Source of the DNA: Thunnus maccoyii
Lineage: Eukaryota > Chordata > Actinopteri > Scombriformes > Scombridae
DNA: 64,000 bases
NCBI RefSeq assembly: GCF_910596095.1
Contig: NC_056545.1
Coordinates: 1,330,001 to 1,394,000 of the forward strand
Direction of reading: 5' to 3'
A program made the position numbers and the translations under genes. Positions 11,767 to 24,000 of this stretch are shown here, one piece after another. Each line of letters begins with the position of its first letter. Positions within the stretch are counted from its first letter, which is position 1. The notes beneath the pieces were generated by a model. It had not been told where the DNA came from. It did no database searches and saw nothing but the letters and a program-made list of their open reading frames with translations.

Positions 11767-12649
11767 CAGTGGAGGAAAGTAACTAAATACATTTACTGAA
11801 GTACAGTTTTGAAGTACTTGTACTTTACTTGAGTATTTCCATGTGATGCTACTTTCTACATGTCAGAGGGAAATATTGTACTTTCTACTCCACTACATTT
11901 ATTTGACAGCTTTAGTTACTTTTCAGATGAAGATTTGACACAATGGATAATATAACAAGCTTTTAAAATACAACACATTGTTAAAGATGAAACCAGTGGT
12001 TTCCAACCTTTTTGGCTTTTGACGTCTTACAAAAAGCAGTGTGTAGTCGGGGTCACATTTCACATGTCTATGAGTTGTTAACAGCTCCACCAAATAGTGA
12101 TTTTTCCCTCTAAACTTCTCACATGCTTTCATTTCAATAAATGTTCAAATGATCCAATATTTCAGCAAAAATCAAAGATTAGAGAAAAAGTCCAAAAACT
12201 GAAAACAGATTTGTGTATCAGAACTTTGTTTCTTCTTCTTTCCTCTCCCATTAATCATCTCACCACCCCTCAGATTTATCTGCTGACCCTTTGGAGGGGC
12301 CCGACCCCTAGGTTGGGAACCACTGGACTAAACTAGCTAACTGTATATAAAGTAGTGTAAACTAGCTCCACCTCCAGCAGCTACAACAGTAACATGCTGC
12401 TCTAACACTGATGCTTCACTATTAATAATCTAATGATGTCATATATAATAATATATCAGTCAGAGGGACCAAACCACTACTTTTACTGCAATACTTTAAC
12501 TACATCAAGCTCATAATACTTATGTACTTTTACTGCAATACTTTAACTACATCAAGCTCATAATACTTATGTACTTTTACTGCAATACTTTAACTACATC
12601 AAGCTCATAATACTTATGTACTTTTACTGCAGTATTTCTTCCATCACTG
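11767..12649 (+). mobile_element. Family A non-autonomous hAT-like element, copy 2
   Basis: Left end CAGTGGAGGAAAGTAACTAA, right end CCATCACTG; three internal 47-bp units at about 12480-12625. A detached inverted left-end fragment follows at about 12795-12867, ending GTTACTTTCCATCACTG. No target-site duplication was seen. It lies just 3' of rcsd1. Confidence 0.85.
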
Positions 12650-12867
12650 TTCATTTGGTTCTGCAGAAGAGATTTGTTGACAATAAGAAAAACATATAAA
12701 ATCATCAACCACATCTTTTAATATATAATAATGAATATTTATTTATTGATTTGTTTTATTATTAATAATCTTAATCTGTAAATAGTACAATAATAAATGT
12801 CAAGTACCTGAAAACTGTACTTAAGTACAGAAGTTGAGTAAATCTACTTAGTTACTTTCCATCACTG

Positions 12868-15800
12868 TAAATAGATGATTGATAGAAAATCTGACTTAAT
12901 TTCAGTTGTTGTTTGGATGTTTAAAACACTTCAGCTGTGACTGTCAGCGCTCTGATTTACCACAGTGCACCCGACACCAAAATGCCTCTTTCTAAGAGAA
13001 ATGATAGAGACTTTATAGCCAGCTGCTCCACATATTAAAGGACATCAGAGGACAAGTGATGGCGGAGTTAGTGGGGACACTACTTACAGCTCAGAGGTGA
13101 CTGGAGGATTTTCCACAGCTGGCACGTCTCCACACGACTCACTCGCTGTTTAATCTACTGAAGACTCGTACCTGGAAAAGACACGAGGAAACCTGGCTGC
13201 TGAGTTTAAATCTTATTCTGGATAATCTGTTTGATCCTCTGATAGACTCACATCCAGTCTCACTGCTGCACGAAAGCAGCATCTTCTGGAAAAATGTGAA
13301 ATAAAAAGCAAAGAAAGCCACAGAGTGAAATGTTCAGGTGTTACTGAGCAGACAGAAATGTACTTTCAGCCTTTTATAAAGACGTGTGCAGCTAATATTA
13401 GCAAGCAGCAGGTACAGCTACAGTAATGCTAACGTTAAACAGTAAGCTAACGTTCTGTTGAAGATTAACTGGTTGTATTTGGTGATTTTGTGTTTGTGTG
13501 GCACCGTTGTGTTTTATATCCTGAGCAGGAAGGAGTTAGAAAATAAAGTTTAAACACACAAGTCATTTAAATCAAACACTGATTAAGTTCCATTCATGTG
13601 GATTTATAGGGCTAACATAAACGTTAGCTTCTCCAGCAGGCTAATGTCACCTGAACTTTCTGTATCGGTGAGTCGGCTGAGTTTCAGTGCAGCTGATTCC
13701 TCTTATGAACTGATGTTTATGTCATGAGTTTTGCATATTTTGATCATAAAATAAAATAAAAAGTATTATTGACCTCCTGCTGATGCTAGAGGAAACGTCA
13801 GAGGATCAAAGTTACTGCAATTCACCCTGAGAGGAACATGAATGTGTGGAGCAGATTTTATGACAATAGATCCATCCAAGAGTAGTCAAAACATTTAATT
13901 AAAAACACAAAAGTCAACCTCATGGTGGCGCTAGAGGAGAAGGATTCATCCTCTGGAGAACATGAACGTCTGAACTAACCTGAAGATAATCGGTTTATTA
14001 TCACAGACGAGAACCAGAAAACACTCCGAACTGACTCCAGAACGACACATAGCAGCGTTTTCATCTGTCTGTGTTTTATAAAACCATTAAACACATCACT
14101 GTTAAACAATAATGATGTTTAATGACGCTGTGGTTCAGGTCTGGTTGGGTTTAGGGAAAGGTTCACAGTTATTACGGCCACTAGATGATCTGAACTAACT
14201 GTAGCTCGTTTTTGGGTGATTACGACGTGTTCTGTCGTTTTTCTTGGGAGAACAGACTCAAATATTCACACATGGGAAGCTGAACTTTTTGCTTAAAAAG
14301 TTTAAATGATTATTTTGAGATATTTCAGTAGCGTGTCCAACAAAAACTTGTACATATAAATGAACGTCCGTTACATTCAAGCTAAACGAGCCAGATAAAT
14401 CTCTCTGTATTTCACAGTATACCAGAGTTTTTAATCTGGTGTCGGGTTTGACATTTCCAGCTAACCTCCTGTTAGCTCTCTGCTAACTTGAAGGGGGATA
14501 AGGTCATTTAATCGTGCGGCTCTTCTAGACTTTCCAGATGTTATCGGACCGAATGGATCAAATTACGAGTCATTTCGTTGGGGGTTGTGTGACACTCAAA
14601 ACAATTTATCCATCATTTTACAGTCGTAACGGAGTCGGCTACAGCGTAGCCTCTGAGTACGTATCAACAGTGTTTTTGTAATTACTCTCACTGCCAGAAG
14701 GGGGAGACAACAGTTAAAGTATTTAAATTTTTCACAAAGTTGTATCTATTATAGTGTATTTAAATGTTTTTAATTTTTGTGATGCATGATGTGATATCTA
14801 GTCATGCAAGCTGAAGACGAGTTCCTGCTTTTGTGCAACGCAGGTGGACAATAAAGTTGTTTTGATTTGAAAAACCTCTCAGTGAAGACGGCTGGACAGA
14901 CTGAAGCAGAAATTATTTCAGTTCTGACTGAAACTAATATTTAGATTGTAAGATCTCGGTGGTAAAAATGGACAAACAGCATTATCACACCGGACTCAGA
15001 CTCTCCTTCATTCTGCATCATTAAAGTCTAATAAAAGCTGAGCAGCTGTGATTGGACCTGCTGGCAGGACGAGCTGCTGCTCTGATTAACACGCATATAG
15101 TTTCTCAGTAAAGCTGCTGCTGATGATCAGTTTGGCTCTTCGGGGTTTGGCTGAATTAGTCAGGTTCCAGTTTTCTTTCCACAGTTTTGACGGTGATGAA
15201 AAAAAAAAACGAGTTGACCTTTGGCACAGATTGTAACTGAAATCCAGATTTAAAGCCTTTGCATGACAAAAAGCTGCAAGTATAAACTTCACAAAAATCC
15301 ACAAGTTAAGAAGAAGAAAATCAGATTCATCTTCATCATCTCACGGAGGGAGCATCATCTTCACCAATCAGAGCTAAACTTATTTAAGTGCCATTTTTAA
15401 ATCTGTCATACTTTTTCTCTCTTATCCTGCATGATGCAATATTTAATATATTTCACATCGATTATGTTTAGATCTATGACTTAAGATTATTTTCATTATT
15501 AATTAACTTCCAGATGATTTGTTTTGTCTATAAAATGTTAGAAAATAGTGAAAATGCCTGTTATAACGTCTTACAGCTCAGGTCTTGTTTTGTTTGATCA
15601 GCAAGAATATTAACTTCATTGTCATGTACGACACAGAAAAGCTGCAAATTTTTGGCCTTTTTGCTAAAAAAACTGATTAATTTTCTGTCGATCAATTAAT
15701 CGATTAATCACCTATTTGTTGCAGCTCTGAAGAGACAACGTTCAACACCTTTAGACAGGAAATTTAAGACTTTTAAACACTGCAGATGCCTGAAAAACCT

Positions 15801-16139
15801 TTTTCTCTCTGAACACATGAACTCATCTTTAAAGGAACAGTAGATGAAAAATGTTTAGCTTAGCTTAGCACAAACACTGGAAACAGAGGGAAACTGCTAG
15901 CCGAGCTCCATCGTAAGAGAAAAAGATACAAAGTCGTCTGTAATTTTTTAGATGTGAATGTTTCTCGTTTTGTCTTTTATTTGCTGAGAATGTTTCTGTG
16001 ACCTTTGACCTCTTGTTTATAACTGTATGTCGTCTGTATTCTACCTAATGTTACACATTCTATGTATTCTAGTTTCATTTTATATTATTATTATTATCAA
16101 GTGGGTTTATTTTCCATCTTCTGTACATTTACATGTTTT
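12868..16139. other. Intergenic DNA between rcsd1 and guca1c with old repeats
   Basis: No gene recognised. About 13770-14010 holds a repeat with GAAACGTCAGAGGATCAAAG and GGTGGCGCTAGAGGAG; a related piece is near 3530-3560. About 14790-14870 ends in CAATAAAGTTGTTTTGATTTG, like the tail of a fish retroposon. About 15470-15730 is a family B element (GATTAATTTTCTGTCGATCA ... GTTGCAGCTCT). Confidence 0.5.
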
Positions 16140-16870
16140 TATGTTCATTTTAGGTCTTTTTTTGATGTGAAGCACTTGGTGAATGTAATTACTTTTGTTA
16201 TAAAGCATTTTCAGCTGCATTTTTTTTTGTATGAAAGCTGCTGTACAAATAAAGTTATTTGGAGCCATCATCAAAGCACTCCTGAGGGAGAAGAAGAGGG
16301 CACTGAGGTCCGGGGACATGGAGGAGCCCTGCAGTCAGATAGTAGATGAACGAGCTGAACTGTTCCTTCAGTAGATTCGATATGCACCCGGCGACGAGGA
16401 CACCTCCGACCCTCCGAACATCTCTGCTGACCAGGTGAGGAGGTGCCGAGTAGACTCCAGAGCCTGTTAACCCCTCGGCTGTGTGTCAGACTCCGGCACC
16501 TCTTTAACCTCAGCTTACGCCTGGAGAAGCGACTACAGGCCGGTAGCATTAACCTCACACATATCATGAAGGCTTCTGAAAGACCGGTCCTGGATTCCCT
16601 CCGGCCACTGGTCAAGCCTCTAGTTCACCCACCAACCGGATGTCAGAATGGACGACGCCATTATATCACTGCTATGACAGAGTTTCAACGAAGCTGCATA
16701 CACACTACAACGCCAAGCCGGCATTTCACATTTACTCTGGAGGACGTTGTAGAAAAGCTTTTGGGGGAGAAAAAGGCTGTTTTAGTCTGAACGGAGGCCA
16801 AAACAAAGAGAAAAAGACACGATTGCCTATTGAGGACGTGGTCTCTCGCTGCCACAAACACCTCTGACCC
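16140..16870 (+). mobile_element. Decayed non-LTR retrotransposon reverse transcriptase remnant
   Basis: A LINE-like 3' tail (about 16170-16260, ending CAAATAAAGTTATTT) abuts a degenerate coding segment. One frame reads LREKKRALRSGDMEE (about 16280-16325). Another (16443-16790) reads LRHLFNLSLRLEKR and then THIMKASERPVLDSLRPLVK. Both resemble RT segments typical of fish LINE polyproteins, where similar blocks precede the catalytic core. Frameshifts and a deletion between the blocks, and no visible YxDD motif, show it is dead. The family (Rex/L2/RTE-like) cannot be fixed by eye. Confidence 0.6.
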
Positions 16871-17339
16871 AGAATTTCCATCGGCTGCCTTGAACCTGTT
16901 GATACTTTAGCTAAAAGTTAAATATTAATGAAACTGAACATCAGATGATGAGTCACTTTTCATCAGCCACAGATGACCTGAGCAGCTCTGGGAAAACAAC
17001 CTGTGTAGGCGTCGCATTGAGGAACCTCCTTGTCTGAACCAGGACACCCAGGAGACTGTGTTATATAACCATCCTGTTTCCAGGGCCAGCACCCAACCCT
17101 CACCTCAACTCAGCAGGTAAAGCCTCTTGGCTTGGCCTCTGGCAGCACAGCCCTGCGGCAGGTCGACCTGATCTCATTAGGGAGTTATTTTAGGTGCATC
17201 CTTGATTCTTCCTTCAGGACCTAAGAGGGTTAGAGAGTCCTGAGGTTTGCTCTCTGCCTGCAGAGTCACTGCAGCCTGGATGTCGGCCGGCTCGACCCTC
17301 CTGCTGAAGCCTGCTGGCTTTCATGCAACGGATTTCTAA

Positions 17340-17880
17340 AATTAATCATTTTTCTTCAATTGGACCCCAAAAAGGTTCCAAGAAAAGGATTGTAAAACCT
17401 TTACGAAGCTCCTGCTGTAAACTTGTTCTCATTTTTCTTCTTCTGTCGCCATAAAGGATCCAAGAAAAGGACTGTAAAACGCTTTATAAAGCTCCTTCTG
17501 TCACATTTTTGTCATTTTTCTTCTTCTGTCACCTTGAAGGGTCCCAAATAAGGACAGTAATCTCCTTTGTCAAGCTCTTACTGAAGACTTTTTGTAATTT
17601 TTGTTCCTCTGTCCCCATTAAGGGTTCCGGAAAAGGACTCTAAACCTCCTCGTCAAGCTCCTGTTGGCACCGTATTTCATCTTCTGCTGTAGTGAAGGAT
17701 CCGATAAAAGGACTCTACACCCCTTTACGAAGCTCCTGCTGCAAGCTTTGTCATTTTTCTTCCCTTGACCCCATAAAGGGTCAGAGATCAGGACTGTAAA
17801 CTCCTTTATTAGGCTCCTGCTTTCACATTTTTGTTGTTTTTCTTCTTCTGTTCCCTTAAAGGGGTCCAGAAACAGGACCT
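17340..17880 (+). repeat. Diverged ~85-90-bp tandem repeat upstream of guca1c
   Basis: Six degenerate copies of a unit with the pattern TTTTTCTTCTTCTGTC, CCATAAAGGGTCC, AAAAGGACTGTAAA, CTTTACGAAGCTCCTGCTG. The last copy ends within about 160 bp of the guca1c start codon, so the array occupies the proximal promoter or 5' UTR. Units differ by many substitutions, so it is old. Confidence 0.8.
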
Positions 17881-18037
17881 CTGTCGTCTTCTTCTACTTT
17901 CATTCATTGAGGATCAAGAGGCCTGCATCGCTTGTCAGTCTTTTGCCGCTTTCGTCTCTTCTTCCTCTCAGTCTTCCTCATCTCCTCCTTCATCTTCTCG
18001 AGGTCTTGTTGTCATTTAACTGAGTGGAACCGCTCCG

Positions 18038-21000
18038 ATGGGGAACCACGGCTCGAACCTGGACGACATCCTGGCGGAGGACATGCATCACTGGTACAAC
18101 AAGTTCATGCGAGAGTCTCCGTCGGGCCTCATCACGCTGTTCGAGCTGAAGGCCATCCTGGGCCTGAAGGGCATGAGCGAGGACGCCAACAGCTACGTGG
18201 ATCAGGTGTTCTTCACCTTCGACATGGACGGGGTGAGACGCACACGCACAGTAAATGTCCTGAAACAAACACTGTCTCAATATAACGAGTTCATTTCTGT
18301 TAAATTCCAAAAATCTAGTTTTGGGAGTCGTGCTTTGGTTTGACTGGACTGGAAGCAGAGGTCAAAAGTAACTGAGTACTTTTACTCAAGTACTGTCCTT
18401 GAGTACAGCTCTGAGATACTTGTACTTCACTTGAATATTTGTACTCTGTGCTACTTTTACTTCTACTTCTCTACATCTGAAAGCTCCTATTTAAATAGAG
18501 AATTTACTTAAAAACAACATAATATACGTTCTGCTGCACGAGTACTTCTGATACTTTATCTGCTGATAATACTTCTGTACTTCTACCCAAGTAAAAGTAC
18601 TCAAGTAAGAGCTCAGACTTTTACTTGTAATGGAGTATTTTTACATTGAAGTATTGTTAATGTTAAGTAAAAGATGATTTTTTTAAGAATAAAAGTCCAG
18701 ATTCTCTGATTCCAGCTTCTTAAATGTGAATATCTTCTAGTTTCTTTGGTCTCTGTGACAGTAAACTGAATATCTTTGCGTTGTGGACAAAACAAAACAT
18801 TTGAGGACGTCGTCTGATCCACATTTTTCTGACATTTTATGGACCAAATGACTAATCAATTAATTGAGGAAATAATCAACAGGTTTGACCAAAACCTTTT
18901 GGATAATTATGCCAAAAATACACATCCGTCAAAGGTCAAGTTCATTTTGGTAGTGCTGTTGGTGGGAGTGGAGGCCCCTGCAGCTCACTGGTTCTACTGG
19001 CCTTTAACCACAAACCAGTTGACTGAAGAAACCAGATTCTGCTTCAGGTGTCAGTGAAGAGCTGCAGGCTGCAAACCAGGAAGCTCTTCTACAACATCTG
19101 TATTTCCACTAAGTTCTGAGTTTCAACACAAACAACATGACTTTGTTAAAGGAGGTTCCCAGTGTTCCCAGTGTGTTAAACCAGCAGTCAGGTGTCTGTA
19201 ATCATTCCTCCTGTTCATACTGGATATTAAAAGATCCTTCAAATGTGCTTTCAATGGAAGTGATGGAGCCCAAAATACACAGTGTGTCCACACAGTCATT
19301 TAAAAGTCTGTGTGAAGCTTCTATTCAGCTTCAGCAGTCTGAGTTAGTCATATCAAGTGGATATCTGACACATTTACAGTCTTTTTAGCATCAAATTCCC
19401 TCTTTGTGTTTCCTCGGACAGTGTTTCCCTGTTGAGCTGCAGGTGGAAGTATAGTAACAAAAAGAGGAACTTTGGCACTAAAAAGACTGTAACGTTGAAA
19501 GATATCTACTTGATTTGACTCATTTGGACGCTGAAGCTTCATTTTAGCTTCAGATAAACTTTAAATACATTTTGTCCTCCATCACTTCCATTGTAAGGTC
19601 ATTATGAAGGGATCTTCTAATGGTCAGTATGAACAGGAGGAATGATTACAGCAAGAAAAACAGCTTTAATGTTCATTTGAAGACTGACTGTTGGTTTAAA
19701 ACACTTGATAAACTGTAAACTCGTCCTTTAAACTTCAGTAAAACTTTAATTTGACTTTTGAAGTATTTTTTTATTGAGGTTTTTAGTTCTACTTGATACA
19801 TAAGTGCAGAACTGTCGACACTGCTGACAGCTGGAAGATAATTCTCAGTATTTTGTATTTTTACTTTTCTGCTCCACTGGAGAAAACTTTTGACTTCCTG
19901 TGGTGGAAACTGTGAAGGTGAAACTACGTCTTCGAGGTCTGTGATGTTCTGCAGACAGATTTACTGTAATAACAACAGGATGTCACAGCGTTTTCACAGC
20001 AGATGTGATGACGTTGTTGAACATTTCTACACTAAACTGACCTGTGACCTTTCTACTGAGCTTCATCTCAGGAGAAACTACAGAGACAGAAAAATATTCC
20101 ATAATACTCAAAATGACAAAGTTGTATCGTATCTGTAAAGCTTGAAACTGAAAACAGAGTTTTTTGTTTGTGATTTAATGTTTTATGTAAGAAGTTTTGA
20201 CAGTATTTTGGTTCCCATGTTGGTGGAAACATTAACTAATTAACTGCTCTTCTACATTTTACATAAATTAATAATACTATATAAAAGCTCACAGGCTGTT
20301 CTGTTTTTATACGAACATGTGGAGCCTCTACAAGTAAATATTATATTTACTTTGATTTTTCATGAATATTATCAGATTAAATGTGAGATTTGATTTAAGC
20401 AAAACAATTAGTGGATTAAACTGTCAGTTCGTCAAAAGATGATTAATTGGCAGCAGTTTTGTAATTAAAGGTTTCAGTCATTTTTGTATAATTGCAAACT
20501 GAATGTTTGAATTTTACAAAGTTCTACAATGTGACAATCAAACATTAATCAGTTTAATGATTTTATAAACTTTTTTTGATTAAATAATCCACTTATTTAG
20601 TTTTTTCCTGACCTTTCCACTGTGTGTCATGGTCTTCATTGGTGGAGTGAGTCTGCTCAGTTGTCATGGAGATGGTTTGGTGATCATCACATGACCCAAG
20701 TATGAAACATCTGTCATGTGATAACCCCATTAACTGATGAAGGCCATGAGATGCTGCTGACACCTCTGAAAAGGCTAGTAAGTAGCCCTTTAGTAGATTT
20801 TTTTTATGTTAAACTATTATTTCCAAAGTGAATTGATTCTTATATGATTCTTTAATCAGTGGCGAAAGAAGTATTCAGATATTTTACTGCAGTAAAAGTA
20901 CATAAGTATTATGAGCTTGATGTAGTTAAAGTATTGCAGTAAAAGTACATAAGTATTATGAGCTTGATGTAGTTAAAGTATTGCAGTAAAAGTACATAAG

Positions 21001-24000
21001 TATTATGAGCTTGATGTAGTTAAAGTATTGCAGTAAAAGTACATAAGTATTATGAGCTTGATGTAGTTAAAGTATTGCAGTAAAAGTACATAAGTATTAT
21101 GAGCTTGATGTAGTTAAAGTATTGCAGTAAAAGTACATAAGTATTATGAGCTTGATGTAGTTAAAGTATTGCAGTAAAAGTAGTGGTTTGGTCCCTCTGA
21201 CTGATATATTATTATATATGACATCATTAGATTATTAATAGTGAAGCATCAGTGTTAGAGCAGCATGTTACTGTTGTAGCTGCTGGAGGTGGAGCTAGTT
21301 TACACTACTTTATATACAGTTAGCTAGTTTAGTCCAGTGGTTCCCAACCTAGGGGTCGGGGCCCCTCCAAAGGGTCAGCAGATAAATCTGAGGGGTGGTG
21401 AGATGATTAATGGGAGAGGAAAGAAGAAGAAACAAAGTTCTGATACACAAATCTGTTTTCAGTTTTTGGACTTTTTCTCTAATCTTTGATTTTTGCTGAA
21501 ATATTGGATCATTTGAACATTTATTGAAATGAAAGCATGTGAGAAGTTTAGAGGGAAAAATCACTATTTGGTGGAGCTGTTAACAACTCATAGACATGTG
21601 AAATGTGACCCCGACTACACACTGCTTTTTGTAAGACGTCAAAAGCCAAAAAGGTTGGAAACCACTGGTTTCATCTTTAACAATGTGTTGTATTTTAAAA
21701 GCTTGTTATATTATCCATTGTGTCAAATCTTCATCTGAAAAGTAACTAAAGCTGTCAAATAAATGTAGTGGAGTAGAAAGTACAATATTTCCCTCTGAAA
21801 TGTAGAAAGTAGCATCACATGGAAATACTCAAGTAAAGTACAAGTACCTCAATATTTTTACGTAGATACAGTACTTAAGTAAATGTATTTAGTTACTTTC
21901 CACCAGTGTCTTTAACTCACTTGTTTACTTGTTGAAATCTAATGATTGAAATGTGATTTTCTGACTATAACTGTTCAATAACTTCACTGGATCTAAACGG
22001 TTGTGCAGCTTCAGGCTGCAGCAGCTTCATCGGCTCTCTGTCTAATTGGTTTATGGCGTTAGCGTGCAGAGCTATTATCTGCTGGGACTGTTTATGCCGA
22101 GCTAAGTGGATTCAGTCAACGATGATGAAGTTCAGTAAGGATGTTCTGAGAGTTCAGGGATTGAAGTTCATCAGTGAAGGACGGCAGCAGATCAAAGTTC
22201 AATTTGATGTGTCATCATGTAAAGTAAATCGTCCATCTCAAACCTGAACTATGCTTTATATTCACTTATCTTTATTTCATTGTTTTTTTGATTTATTCAT
22301 TTTTATTTTATATAATTAGTATTTTACTTTAGTAGCCTCTTTCTCTGATCTCACTTGAATGTTTTTCAATTAATTGTTAGTCAATAATCAAGCAAAAAAA
22401 AAAACAGATTTTAGTTTCTCTAATCTGAATATTTTCAGGTTTTCTGTCATTAAACTGAACATCTTTGGGTTTTGGACTGTTGGTCAGATGAAACACAGCT
22501 CTTAAAGGACGAGTTCACAGTTTATCAAGTGTGTTTTAAACCAACAGTCAGGAGCCCAAATGAACATTAAAGCTGTTTTTCTTGCTGTAATCATTCCTCC
22601 TGTTCATACTGACCATTAGAAGATCCCTTCATAATGACCTTACAATGGAAGTGATGGAGGACAAAATCCACAGTCTGAAGCTAATATGAAGCTTCAGCGT
22701 CCAAATGAGTCAAATCAAGTAGATATCTTTCAACGTTACAGTCTTTTTAGTGCCAAAGTCCCTCTTTTTGTTACTATACTTCCACCTGCAGCTCAACAGG
22801 GAAACACTGTCCGAGGAAACACAAAGAGGGAATTTGATGCTAAAAAGACTGTAAATGTGTCAGATATCCACTTGATATGACTAACTCAGACTGCTGAAGC
22901 TGAATAGAAGCTTCACACAGACTTTTAAATGACTGTGTGGACACACTGTGGATTTTGACCTCCATCACTTCCATTGAAAGCACATTTGAAGGATCTTTTA
23001 ATATCCAGTATGAACAGGAGGAATGATTACAGACACCTGACTGCTGGTTTAACACACTGGAAACACTGGGAACTGGTCCTTTAATGGACAAAATAACAAT
23101 TTTAACATGTACAGACAACAAGACAAAACAGATCCTGCGTGTGTAGTTGTTTGTAAGAAGTAAATATTGTATTTGTATGAAGAGACAGAAGAACAGAGTG
23201 AAACTGTCCCAAAAACATCTTTAGGTCGAGTCGTTTCACAGCAAAGTCCACATTTCTAACCTCTGCGTCCTAGAAAATATGTTTATATTCGACCAAACTA
23301 ACGCTGCTGAATCACGTTTTCTGAAGCCGTTGAGTTCAGACACCTGCAGCTTCACGTTGTCAGTCTCTGTGTGATGCTGTTATTAGTCTTTGCAGCCGTT
23401 TCTAAACAAACTGACGTGATCAAACTCTTCATGATGAAGGAACATGACTCAGTGCAGCGGTGTGACTCACTGACGTGTTTTTAATCAGATATATCAGACT
23501 GTAGATACACACACAATACTTGTTAGCAGATCAGTTCATTGTTGGTTTGGATTGAAACATGTAGACGAAGATAGAAAATCAGCAGAATGATCCTTTAATC
23601 AAAGTGTTTTAGTCGTGTAAATGTAAACTCAGAACTCAGGATGTGAAGCTTGTGTTAATTAATGTAATTAGGAAACAATTTGAACGTAATTTCTAGGTTT
23701 TTCTACATCAAACGTTTCATTATGGGTCAATAACAGTGTTCAGACTCTTCATCATCATCATGTCTGTTTCTTAATATTTGTTTTTTGTGCAGTTTTCTAT
23801 TTTGTTGTTATATTCAGGTGTTAAGATTACGATCAGTCAACAAGCAGAATAAACTCTAGTTACTGTAATTAGAAAGTGAAAGTGTTTAATTTTAGTATCA
23901 GTTAGATTTCAGCGTCAGAAACTGCTGAAAGCTGAAAGTAAAACTCTGCTTTTTTTCACTGGACAAAAGAAGCCAAAGTTATTAAATGTTAAATGTTTTC

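Noticed and set aside
16443-16790. Host gene exon
   Set aside because: Resembles decayed non-LTR reverse transcriptase with frameshifts beside a LINE-like tail.
21529-21738. Conserved ~69-codon frame starting MKACEKFRGKNH, seen in six places
   Set aside because: Lies in every family A copy; identity follows from the DNA repeat, with no start context, partner exon or known domain.
22686-22880. 64-codon frame identical at 19348-19542 and 22686-22880
   Set aside because: Part of palindromic element D, duplicated with the element.
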